This document shows positions 9,701 to 20,420 of a stretch of 23,020 bases of DNA, in pieces (position 1 is the first letter of the stretch; each line of letters opens with the position of its first letter). A program made the position numbers and the translations under genes. The notes under the pieces were generated by a model, which did no database searches, was not told the origin of the DNA, and saw only the letters and a list, made by a program, of their open reading frames with translations. This DNA comes from Protostelium mycophagum. Its lineage: Eukaryota > Evosea > Variosea > Protosteliida > Protosteliaceae. The stretch covers positions 1 to 23,020 of the forward strand of contig MZNV01000095.1 of assembly GCA_002081555.1 (NCBI GenBank), written 5' to 3'.

Positions 9701-12700
9701 AATGTTCTTTGAACTTTCGTTCTGCAGAATGGCACCTTCCAATGCGGTCGCGGCATCGCTGACGTCATCCAACTTCTCATCCCTCGTCTTTCTGTCATCT
9801 ACAACGCCTCAATATGATGTGATGACGTCATCAAAATACCTTGGTCGGTTGGCATGGCAGCGACCTTCGTTTCGAGTTTGTCGACGGCAGATAAGATCTA
9901 CAGATTGGTTTAATACATATACAGATCTAGGATCGTTGGGAGAGTCTCCGTATGAAATACAAAAAGCAAATAGATTTTCAGCGGCTTTGCTGCAATATTG
10001 AAGATCTACGATGAGATCACATCATGATGAGGCTGTGCCTTCGCGTTTTCCTACAACACAACAACAGACAACTCAAATGTTTCCATCCACATTTGCAATA
10101 GAAAAGATGCAGTCATAACATCACAAAAAAGTATCCATTCATTGGACCCAATATACAGTCAAGTCTATGTACTCGACGTGCCGCGGCACAGCCACAATAT
10201 TGATTTATTTGTTATATAATTATTATTAACACATGATTCTCACAGCAACAGTAAGTAGAAGAGGCAAACAGTCTGTGGCAAAATAAACCTCACCTTTTCT
10301 TTCTGTGCGGGGTGGACGTTCTGTCCGTCAGCGATGCCTCTGGAAATATCTGCGAATTTTCTGGACTCTTCTGTGATATCGTTCTTTCTGGCCGAGATAT
10401 CATCTTCCTCTTTAGATCTTTGGACGTCCTTGCGGATTCTCTCTGCAAGTCTGGAGGCAGAGTCTTCTGGTCCACTTGGCGCCTAATTTCAAATTCAAAA
10501 TTTGAAAAGGTGGATGTTGTGGGATGAATGGCCGTTTTTGAAATTCGAATTTACCTTGGCGGCGGGAACGGCCTTGGCGGCTTCGTGAAGCTCCACACCT
10601 CTTTTGTTGATGACGTCGTCACTACCGTTTCTGGTGCCGTCAGGTTTGACCAAGGCAGCTGCTTGGAATCTATTTTTAGACTCATCCACCGCCTTCACCG
10701 CTGCCAAAATCTGTACAGTTCAGCCTCCAACTACCCGAAATTTCGCTGGATTTTCACGGAAATCTCACCTCGTCTCTTCTTGCAGCTCTTCTGCGGTTGA
10801 GCTGCTCCAATTCGCTTGGACCGTTTTCATTCTGCGGCCTGATCGCTGGTGGATTTCTCGCGAGTTTTCTTCCCAACTCGGATTGTTTCTCCGCCAATTG
10901 GACGACCTTCTCCACGTTCCTCTGGGCCTTTTGTTGGTCTGTCACACGTCATTTTACGTCATCATGTTTAGGTAGATATCAAAGCATCAGAAAAGTGGAA
11001 AATCGACGAGTATGATATCTCACCGTTCTTAGGGTCGATGGCTTGTCCCTTTTTGATGACGTCATCAATAGATGCAGCGTTACGTACGAGCTGTCTTTCC
11101 AGGGCGGCATCTGTCAGATCACGTGACTTCTGTACGATCTCGTGGACCTTCTCCTGTGCCGCCGATTTTTCGGCGGGAATTCCGGTGGCTGTTCTTTTAA
11201 GTCTCGTTGTAGATGACATCATTTCGAACGGAAGATTCTCGGAAAAATACCTGCAGCATTCTTTACGGCATTCCTGGCAACAGAGATGTCTTCCTTCAAC
11301 TTGGCAGCGTCCTTCCTACTCTTGGCATTCTCGGGCACATTCTCCAGTTGTAAGGCGGCATCTGCCTGCTGCTCCGCAGCATCTAAAAGTCTCTCTGCTT
11401 GGTCTAACCACTCTTGTGGGTTTGACCCAGCCATCGTCTTCTCTTCTCTCTTCTCCACTTCCTGGAAAATTTCAGGAAATTTCCGGAATTTTCGAAGAAA
11501 ATTCACCTCTCCTTTGTCTACAACGATGTCATCCTTGTCAGAAGCAGAAAGAGGCACGTAAGCGGCGGCTGCCGCCGTCTTTCTGGCGGCTTCAGAGAAG
11601 GCCTCCTTGTTGTTGGGATTTTTCAGCGACTTTTCCAGTGCGATATTCTGTTCTTTAGAACGATCATCAAGCTGCCCGATGGCCTCCAAAATGGCGGCTC
11701 TCTTCTCGGATCTTTCCTTGAATTTTCTGGCCAGCTCGCTGACGTCATCGGGGGTCTTGTCGAGTATGGGGTGGGGTCGGCGGTGTAGATCGGCCAAGTT
11801 ACGTCCGAGAGCGGATTGCTTGTTGGCCAGACGGTTGGCGGCGTGAGAGGCGGATCTGGCACCAGCGGCATCTACAACGGTCAAATACCACGTCAAAATG
11901 AATTTTGAGGTTTTGTTATTATTTTTGTTGCGGCAAAGCCGTATTGACGGCAGGTCTCCCACGTCCTCCTGCAAAGGAAATGTTTAGGTACGTAGTTTAC
12001 CGTGAAAAACCACGGTATGGAACCGCGATTTTCTCAAAGATCCAAATCAGTGATCACCGCATAATATAAATCTTACCACCCGATCGTAATTTGTTTACGG
12101 CCTCTTTGTTCTTCTCACGAATCTTCTCGGAATTATCATCCAATTGTTTCTTGACCACCGCAGCGGTGACCCCTCTTGCGGCCTCTCTGACAATTTCTGA
12201 CATGACATCTCTGTCTTCCTTGTTCTTAGCCCCCTCCGCAGCTTTGATGGCTCGTTGTAGATCGTCGACCTTGGCGTCGAGTTCCTTTCTGTCTGAAATG
12301 TCGACCGCTTCTCCGGCATTTTCGGCGTGTTTTTTGGCGGCAGAAATGAGCCTCTTGAAGGCCATTTCGGTCGCTTCTTTGGCTGAGGTGTCTGCGGCAT
12401 CGTCGACATTGTTTCCGCTGTCGACAACGCGTTGTAGATTGTCAGATGGAGCGTTGGATGCGTCACGAGCGGCGTCTGCGACATCGCAAGCCAGATGGTA
12501 CGATGTCGCAGTGTTGTCTTCTGAAGGTGTTTCCAAGGCCTACTCTGAGTTACAAAAATTCGACGAGATTTCATCACCTTTCTGACAGCAGACGTCAGGT
12601 TGGCATACGCTTCCATGTCTTTGGTGGCCTGGTCCAGTGCCCTTTGGGTCCTCTCATTTCTATCTCTAGCGTCGGTGTCAGCGGTTTTAGCCTCTGAAAT

Positions 12701-15700
12701 ATATGCAGAAAGAGCCTGAGCGGCGGCAATCTGCTTCTTGACCGCTTCGGATAAATCCTCCGCCGTTTTCTCCGCGGATTTATCTGTGAGATTTCAATGA
12801 AATTTCGGGGAATTTTCGTACCTCTCTGTGAGACTTCGGAGTTGAGTTGGTCACGAAGTTTGTTGATGTCGGCGGAGTTATCTGCCATATCTGAGGAAAG
12901 TGTCGCTGTGACAAGTTTGTCACTCGCTTCGAGGACTTTGTTCAATTTTTCCTTGACTTCAGCTTCTACAACGAGTCAATTCGCATAGAAATAGAAAATA
13001 AAACTCACCAGGCTTATCCGAGCGTAGTGCGGATTCTGCCGCAGCAATAGCGTCTTCCAACTCGGCCAGTTGTTCCGCAATTCTATCATCGCCAAGTTCT
13101 CTGGCTCTCTGCGCCTGCACCTTGGCCATTTCCAAAACCGCCTCCGCCGCATCTGATTTTTCTCAGAATTCTCTCATACTTTTCGTCGAAATTTCGCAGA
13201 AATTTCACCTCGCCATTCTGAACCCTGTGCGTTCTCGAGCGCCTTTCTGACCTTGCTTCCGTCCCTGATGGCCTCACCGTTTTTGTCTAAAGAGGGCTCC
13301 GGGTCTGCCTCTCCCTTATGCCTTCGTAATGCCGCTTCCTGTTGTTCGTAAACTCACCGCTCGAGATCGGAGATCACGGTACTGTACCGCACTTTTTGCG
13401 GTTACTACCGTATCGCGATGTGGTTGTTCCACTTGAAAGAAAAACGGTGCGAAAAAATGAAATGAATAATACTGACGTATAATTGGTGGCTCGAATCTAC
13501 AACTTCGTTTAGCCCCTCCGTCGCCTCTTTCTCTGAATCAGTTCCCATGGCTGTGTTTTTCAGTGAAATTTCACGGAGATTCCAAAATATTACCGTCGAC
13601 CAGCAGGATGGACATCTGACACCCATCCACCTTGTCTTGGAGATTCTGTCTGTAAGTTTCCAGAGTCGAAGCGGTAGATAATTTAGATGCTAAAGCGCTC
13701 TGCGCTTCACCGTTCTTGAGGAGATTGTCCGCGTCAGATTGCCATTGTCCGTTCTCACCGAGCCTATCCACTTGGTCGATCTACAACGAGTCAGTTTTTT
13801 TGGCAGGAAATTCGTGTGTGAATTTCATCAAATTAAATTTGAAAAAATATCTTCAAAATATTTAATATTAATTTTTTTTAAAATAAAATACCTTGCGGTG
13901 ATTCAGCTCCATTCTGTCCAAGATGACAGCATCTGTCAATTTGGCGTCTTTTTCTGCTAAGTTTTCCAATGCCTTCCTCAATTCTTCCACATCTACAACG
14001 AGTCAAGATAGAGATCACGTGACATCTGTACCCTTTGCGGCTTGTACTGCGTCTATGGCACGTTGCAGTTCATCGACAACTTGTGCGTCGCTCATTGCGA
14101 TGGATTCGGCCAGCAAGATCTGGTCCTTTGCCGTGGCAACCACCTGTGCCACGATCTAAATTTTCCGTCAGATTTCATCCAGATAGATACGGAAATCTCA
14201 TCGAAAACTCACATCTTGGGGAGATCTGACACCTGATCTCATGAGATCTACATCTTGCGTGATTTCCCTGTGGTTCTCCACGAAATCTTCCTCTGGGTGT
14301 TCCGCGTCCTAAGTTTTGTAAATTCTCAAAATATTATTATATTTCTTTGGATCTACAACGAGACAATCACCTTGACATATCTGGCATGGCAGGTCACTCT
14401 GGCTGCGGCTTCCCTCAATGCGGCAGCGGCAGATTGAAGTTTCTTGGAATTCTCCACAGTGGGGTTCGATCCGGCCTTCAGTGCGGCCAAGGCTTCATCT
14501 GTCGACATCTTGTCGACGTCTCGTACAGCAGCTGTGATCTGCGCTTTCTCACGGGGGTGAGCGACCACAGAGGCGAGTATACTGAAAATTTCAACGAAAA
14601 ATCCACGAAAATTCTCGAAAAACTCACCTGCCGAGGTGGTTGTGGCGGGAAGCTTGAACCCTGTTTGAGGCGAGGTGTTTCTCCAACGCTCTGGCATCTT
14701 TATGATATCAGCAAGGATGTCGTATTTTCAGACATTTTTAGCTAAAATGGAGGAAATGTGGTTAAATTTAGATGTCACCTCCTCTGTTGATGGCATCCTC
14801 TATATCTCTCAATGTGTTCGCCATCTCTGCCTCATTCTCTCTTAACTGTTTCTCCAATGCGTCGATGATGACGTCATCATTTGATTTTCCTGAGTCTACA
14901 ACGAGTCAGAATTCCTCTCTTCATCGTGATGAGACTCACTGTTGAGGGCCCCTGAGAATGCACCCTTCTTTTCTGAATTCTGACTGTCTGACATCAAGTC
15001 CTTCAGAGCTCTGACTACAACGGGAATGCTCTTCTCTCTCATCTACAACGCGTCACCATCTCGAAATCTCGTGGAACCCGACTTACGTCTTCTTGGATGA
15101 GTGGGTCTTGTCTGTCCTTGTTCATGGAACGAACAATATCGGCTTGCTCTCTGCTTAATCCAACCATGATACGTGCAGCAGATGTCATCTTCTCGTTGTC
15201 TCCTCTCGCAGATGCGTCTCGCATGTCTCTGAGAGCATCTGCGAACTGCGAATGGTTCGCTGCCATCTTCTCGTTCAGTCTTCTCATTTCCCTCTCCTGC
15301 AAAATTAAATATTTATTTATCACATGATGTCTCATTCTTTCTTAAAATCGTCGTTGTAGATACTCAAAGGAGTGTTGTAGATCGGACCAACCTTTTGGTC
15401 CATCATGACTTCGTCCAAAATCATATTTCCCGCAGATCTCGTGTTCTGCAGATCTGTCGCCAATCCCTCCCTCTGCTGATCATTACGTGGCATATTCACG
15501 GTTGACATCTTCTTCTCCATGGAGTCCATCTTGACAGATCCCTCTTGGAGATTCTTTCCATTCTCCTTCAGCGAAACGCTGAGGGCGGCGGCGGCCATAG
15601 ACAAGCCACTGTGATGCGTCAGTTCAGATTTCAAATTTTGTATCTGCGGCTTGGCGCGAAAAAGACAGTTCAAAAGAATTCGGCATTCTTCTCCAGCTAC

Positions 15701-18700
15701 AACTGCAATGCGGCAGAGTTAGATGTATTGCGGTTCGGTTGAGGTATGTATTGCAGCGAAGCCGCACCCTTAAATCGTCGGCGAAGCCGCCATCACAATA
15801 TATGATACAGCAGTGAGATCAATGGAGAGTGCTCGCAATCTCACAAAGACTTGCATGGGTAATATCCAATTGCTGACCTGCAAGCGTCGGCCAGTTTTTT
15901 CCCTGCAAGTTGAAGTGCCACTGCGTCATCACGTGACACGCTCTCTCTCATGTTCTCGGAATGTTTCAATTGATTGTTCCACTCTGACTGAACGATGGAG
16001 GGTAACACATCCGAAGTTTCTAGAATCTTTGCCTCCGTATGTACAAACTCGCTGTAGTACACGGCGGGGTCGGCGGTCTCTTGGTCTGTTGTAGATGAGA
16101 TCGATGCGAAATTTCGTCGAAATTTCGCTCACTCTTGAGGTCGGTTATGTACTGGTCGAGTATCTCGGCACTTCTGTGTATGTTCTCGTCTGCCTTTCTG
16201 CGTGCGTAATGCTTCAAGAGCTCGTTCTGTCGCTCGGCCAGCGCCTGCATCTCCACAGACAGATCTTTGACGGCGTTCAGATCTGTGACGTCATCAGTAT
16301 GATCTATAGATCTACTAGATCTTATGCAGTACGACTGTCACAAAAGAACATGACAGGAAAACGAGTGCTGCGGCTTGCGGCAAAGCCGCAAACATCCAGA
16401 GGACTTGGAAAATCTATGGACTGTTGTCGTGCTAATGCAGCTCTGCTGCAGAGTGAAGTATATATATATAATTTATTATAATATATATTTATAAATTCAC
16501 TTTATATTGTATGTTTTCCTTTAAAAAAGGAAATGGTGCAGTGCAACGAGATGCGTAAAAACGATTAGAAGATTTATAATGAAAGAACTGACTCTGTGGA
16601 TCTGTCTGGTGGGACATCGCCTCCACGTTTCTCATTTGATCCAAGTTGCATTGTAGTGCGTCGACGATCATCGCCTCGTTCAATTTCTGTGAACTTTCCA
16701 ACAATTTGGCGGTCTTGATCTGTGGGTTCTTTCCGTCTGTACACACATAAGTCGAAATTCCGATGAAATCTCGTAGAAATCTCGACCTCTTGTGGTGAGA
16801 AGTGCCGCAGCGGTTTCCAAATCGTTGGCAGCGGCCATGATTTGACTTCTCAAAAGTGGGAAGTTTACGGCAGTTTTCCTCGAGTTTTCTGCCTGTTCTC
16901 TGGCCAGTTGGGATAATTGCCTCTCCAGTGCCAAGATCTCCTGAGTGTCACCGCGGAGATACGCGGAGTTTAATAATGCCGCGACGCGGTTAATTTCGTC
17001 TTCTCGGGAGAGCAGGGAATCTTCCGGTCTGTTCACGAACTGCGAAATTTCAGTGAAAAGTCTTGTCTACAATTGAATCGTATTTAATCTATATATATTG
17101 TATTTCATTTAGTATATAATTTCCAACACCAAAAATCTCTGAACAAAAATATCAAGACACTCACATATTTATCCGCGGTGATCCTGTCTAATGCGCTGTC
17201 CAAGTTGTTCAATTTGTTTGAATCTAGATCTCTCGTTATGTCATTTAGAGATCTCAGCGTATCTGTCAAATCTTTCACTGCGGTTCCCACTTGTAATTTC
17301 CATTTATGCTCCGCGAGGTTGTCTCGGAATGCGCTGGAGGGGTCATGACGTCATCATGGTAATTGTAATTGTAGATGTGATTTCAGAATATATAACAGAT
17401 ATTTTCGAACTTGATGGCATAATTCAATGATGTATATGATTTTTGTTCATCGATCAGTTTGCTTTTTTCTTTAGAGGTGGTCCATCTACACCGCGGCAGA
17501 CCTCGAAGAACTTGCGAATTCAATTATTTTCTTACCTGCCGAGTTCTGCGTGACGGTATAGAGAGTCTTCCAATAATTGTCCGGCCTCCTTCTCCGCTTT
17601 TCTGTCTGCGAAAATTCTCAGAAAATTGTGGGAATTTTCGAACGAGTGGAAATTTCATGAAAAATTCGCTGACCTCCGCGGGAGTTTGCCTCTCTCATCT
17701 TCTCCAAGTTTTCGTTGATCAGATCCCGGTTGGCACGTAAGAGTGAGTCGACTACAACGCGGTTCGTCATGTCTGCGGCGGCAACGGCACGGCGTTGGTC
17801 TTCCAATGCCTTCTGGAGTCTCTCAAAGTCTCCAGATGCCACTGAAATCTCAGTTATTTTTCGTCTATTATTCTCTTCGGCATAATAAAATTTTCAGTGC
17901 AATTTTCGTGAAATTTCTGGGAATTTTCACTCACTAGTCAGGGCCTTTGCGGACGCCAGAACAGCAGTGATGGACTTTTGCATCTCCATGGCAGCCCTCT
18001 CCGCATCCTCCTTGTTCTTCTGTTTCTCTGAAGCCATAATGCTCGACAAGACATACTGTTGCTGTAATCTCTTTTCTTCAATTGCTCTCGCGATCTCTTC
18101 GGCCCTGAAAGCATCTGCATTCACGGCGGCCTGGTATCTGTCAATCTACAACGGCCTTGTGTGAAATTTCGTGGAAATTTGGGATTACCATGTGCATTTG
18201 GGAGAGGAGAGACTTGATCTCTTTAGAGTTCAAGAGCATCTCTTTATCTGCCTTGTTCATCGCCTGTCAAATATGTCAATCAGATGTCATATGTCATCTC
18301 ATCGTGTCTCAAGAACGAAACTCGCCCCGGGGGAAACTTCTTGGAAAAATCACCTCAATGCGCTCATTGATCAAAAAGGCCTGCTCAATTAATTGGTCCA
18401 ATTCGTTCCTGGCCCCCTCGTCCCACGGATTTTCGGTGACTTTTCTCACGGCGCTCGCGATGAGCCCCGACATCTGCTGCAGTTGGTCGAGGTCATCTTG
18501 CATCTGCTTGATCTTTTTGGGATCTGTCATCTTGGCCATCATCACTCTTCCATTCGCGATCTGCAATTGTATTTGCTGTTGTAATTCCTCGAAAGCGGCC
18601 TGAGGGTCTCCGCTGATCGCCGAGGCGCGCAGTAATGATAAGGCTGTGATGACCCTGGCCTCCCTGCGTTGTAGATGAGCCTGAAATTTCGGAGAAATTT

Positions 18701-19887
18701 CGGGGTTTACCTGCCGGCGGAGGGGGGAGGGAGCTCGAAGAGGAGAGAAAATTCTGAGACAATTTTGGCGGACTCTTTCAGTCCGAAGAGAAGGCTCTGG
18801 GCGGCCTGTACACGTGAGCAAATGTCGACGTCGACAATATAATTGTATGAAATAGGTGATGACGTCACCTGCACAAGTCCAGTGTAGAATTGGTGCTTTC
18901 TGTCCTGCGCATCCGGATCATTTGTTTGTGCCTCTCGACACACGTCAAAGACCCTCTGGTACGCCATGCTGAAATATGCTAATCCTTCAACTGCGTAATC
19001 CTTCAGCTTCTACAACGACGATTCGACTATCTACAACGAGAAAACTCACTCATTTTCTGCTTGATCTCATAGTCTGTGACTTCATTGATACGATGTTGCA
19101 TGAACTGCATGAAGGTGGCGTTCTTTCTGTCTAAATCTCCCCTGACTGCCTCTAGCTGGGCCACATTCGAGTTCTGAAATCCAAATGAGTTTTCCATGAG
19201 TTTTCCATTGATTTTTGTCTTGTCTGATGAGAGTATAGGGGTTGTACAATGTAAAGACGTACCTTCAATCGGTTATAGGTGTCTAAAATCATCTGGACGG
19301 CCTTGGTCATGGTGATGACGTTTAATTTGTCCACGATCTGTGTCTGTTTGATGACACCGATGATGATATTCTTCAAATGATCGTGGAGGTTCTGATAAAT
19401 AGTTCGTGGAATATGATAAGCATCATGAATGATGGGTGCAGACGATTGGACGGTGTTTTGCAGTCCAACCATTTCCTGGGAGAACATCATCAGATGTAAG
19501 GAAATATACTCTTACCTGATGGAGGTTATTGTTAATTTGATACATTTCATTCTTGAGTCCTTCGTCTTGGATCTGTGTCATCTGTCCAGCCTGTAGAATA
19601 TATCATTAATACAGAACATCATGTGAGACTTATAGGTATTGGTAGTCATCCACTCGCATTTTTAAATGGATTTAAGAGGACTCACTTGGACGGCAATCAT
19701 TTTCTCAATTTCGGTTAGGAGGACTTGGAAGTTAGTAACCCCCATGATTACACCAGACCTCTTTACATCTCTTTGTGCCTCTTCAAATACTAACATAACC
19801 TCATGTAATTAGAGGGCGGTTATACACATCGTCCAACCATCTTCTTACCTCGCTGACAGCGCTGACGATTGCATCTAAGAGATCCAT
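6737..19887 (-). CDS. Giant helical-bundle protein with vinculin-type tail
   Basis: One continuous chain of about 53 small exons, about 2,800 aa in my model, starting MDLLDAIVSAVSE (19849-19887) and ending at the TAA at 6737-6739. The last two exons are 7037-7108 and 6737-6994. The final ~160 residues match the vinculin tail in order: an AMAFQIK helix, VERLSAQMASTCPDQRFRDQLLG (vinculin: [23 protein letters not shown]), then FSIQLKIIAAVKS (vinculin: STQLKILSTVKA), then AQGLCDATVKTARAAEAA (vinculin: AQNLMQSVKETVREAEAA). By family knowledge this tail binds F-actin and acidic phospholipids. The rest is Ala/Glu/Lys-rich helices with vinculin/talin-like NPxN turns (LKNPNNKEAFSEAARKTAAA; MKDPNNKEKRAALEALTTKA; TENPWDEGARNELDQLI). 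It is 2.5 times longer than animal vinculin (1,066 aa); I see no FERM domain and no clear vinculin head. The proline linker is reduced to KEAPPEPTN. A role as a cytoskeletal linker or scaffold is inferred. Individual exon borders may be wrong; splitting into two genes is unlikely because frames join throughout. Confidence 0.75.
7364..7380. repeat. Intronic GC hairpin
   Basis: GCTGCGCAATGCGCAGC is a perfect inverted repeat inside a long intron of the giant gene, just before the vinculin-tail exons. It belongs to a set of GC-rich, tiny-loop hairpins that I find only in the longer introns. Confidence 0.5.
8661..8690. repeat. Two abutting intronic hairpins
   Basis: AGGCAC-TTT-GTGCCT (8661-8675) is followed, overlapping by two bases, by CTGCAGC-TCT-GCTGCAG (8674-8690). 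Both are perfect and both have 3-nt loops. They lie in a ~290-nt intron. The second is repeated almost identically in another long intron at 16436-16450. Confidence 0.55.
10178..10189. repeat. Intronic 12-bp GC palindrome
   Basis: GTGCCGCGGCAC is a perfect palindrome in the longest clear intron of this part of the gene (about 10050-10290), in otherwise AT-rich surroundings. Confidence 0.5.
11462..11506 (-). other. 45-nt intron without stop, multiple of three
   Basis: This short intron of the giant gene has a GTGAA donor and a CCAG acceptor, is a multiple of three and contains no stop in frame. Retention would add 15 residues (starting VNFLRKFRKF) without breaking the protein. It carries the paired AAATTTC motifs common to these introns. 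It is called an intron because of that motif content and the splice sites; coding use cannot be excluded. Confidence 0.5.
11999..12016. repeat. Intronic hairpin
   Basis: ACCGTG (11999-12004) and CACGGT (12011-12016) pair perfectly around AAAAAC. The same long intron also carries GCGGCAAAGCCG near 11931-11942, another member of the hairpin family. Confidence 0.45.
13377..13402. repeat. Overlapping intronic hairpins
   Basis: CGGTA-CTG-TACCG (13377-13389) overlaps ACCGCA-CTTTT-TGCGGT (13386-13402). The two are mutually exclusive structures in one long intron of the giant gene. Confidence 0.45.
15753..15789. repeat. Intronic GCGGC-type hairpin pair
   Basis: GCAGC-GAA-GCCGC (15753-15765, one mismatch) is followed by CGGC-GAA-GCCG (15779-15789) in a long intron. 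Both have GAA loops and share the GAAGCCG core with other intronic hairpins of this gene. Confidence 0.45.
16375..16450. repeat. Intronic hairpin cluster
   Basis: TTGCGGC-AAA-GCCGCAA (16375-16391) is a perfect hairpin with a 3-nt loop. TGCAGC-TCT-GCTGCA (16436-16450) repeats the element seen at 8674-8690. An AT-rich tract (TATATATATA and similar, 16459-16510) follows. All are inside one ~290-nt intron. Confidence 0.5.
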
Positions 19888-20420
19888 GTTCTTGTGTGGT
19901 GAGGACCTGTGGTGTGTTCGTTTTTTGCGGCAGCGGGACTCTGTTTTCAGCGGGTGGGGCTGTCACTTTGACTGAATCTGTCAATCTTGTTATTTTATTT
20001 TACGACCTTTTTTTCCAGCTTCCAGAGTTGTGGTACTGGTGTTTAGACCACCGAAGAAGCAGTTCTTTTGGCCTTGTGTCGAAATGGTCAACATCATCGT
20101 GGATATAAACATATTCCGGAGGAGGGGTACCATGCCTTCCTCAAGGCACAAACACCCCGGTTGACAGAACTCAGATCTATGTTATAAATTTTAATAAGAA
20201 CGTTTCCACATCAAAAAGTGCTCAAAACAGTCACACAGATTTCAAACAGAGATAGAGGATTTCACATTTAGATTTAGTTATGTTAACGTTGTGAAAGCCT
20301 CTTGAATGTCTTAAGTGATGACTTCGTTGTAAATACTTCGTTAAAAAAGCGCGAGAAGCAGATTCAAATTTCCGCTAAATATAGACCACTCCTTCATCCT
20401 TTCACATCAGTCACGAAACG
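19888..20420. promoter_or_regulatory. Divergent spacer, giant gene / MNS1-like gene
   Basis: The 533 bp between the two start codons must carry both promoters. No conserved box is certain. A 79-codon + strand frame at 19869-20108 has no recognisable family and overlaps the 5' end of the giant gene, so it was not called. An untranslated exon of either gene may lie here. Confidence 0.4.

Larger units (their letters stand above)
7108..19039. repeat. Dispersed TCTACAACG / CGTTGTAGA motif family
   Basis: The 9-mer was counted by eye. As TCTACAACG on the + strand inside this gene it starts at 7108, 7258, 7666, 7792, 8849, 9628, 9798, 11517, 11871, 12965, 13780, 13992, 14352, 14895, 15042, 18146, 19010 and 19031; outside it at 2131, 3953 and 6559. 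As CGTTGTAGA it starts at 8932, 11205, 12253, 12430, 15352 and 18667 inside the gene, and at 1261 in the carrier. Most first-set copies form the 3' end of introns of the leftward gene (CGTTGTAG|A), often extended to TGACTCGTTGTAG. Several inverted copies lie just upstream of an intron acceptor (1261, 11205, 18667). Some copies are in coding sequence (7258, 8849, 8932, 11517, 12253, 12430). Confidence 0.75.

Noticed and set aside
9558-10001. 147-codon + strand open frame
   Set aside because: Antisense shadow crossing three exons and their introns of the giant gene, with no recognisable domain.
11038-11658. 206-codon + strand open frame
   Set aside because: It lies antisense to well-formed exons of the giant gene. 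Its Ser/Leu/Phe-rich composition is the mirror of Ala/Glu/Lys helix codons; no family is visible.
7108-15050. CRISPR-like array from the regularly repeated TCTACAACG
   Set aside because: Repeats are only 9-14 bp, spacing is irregular, they lie at intron ends, and the DNA is eukaryotic.
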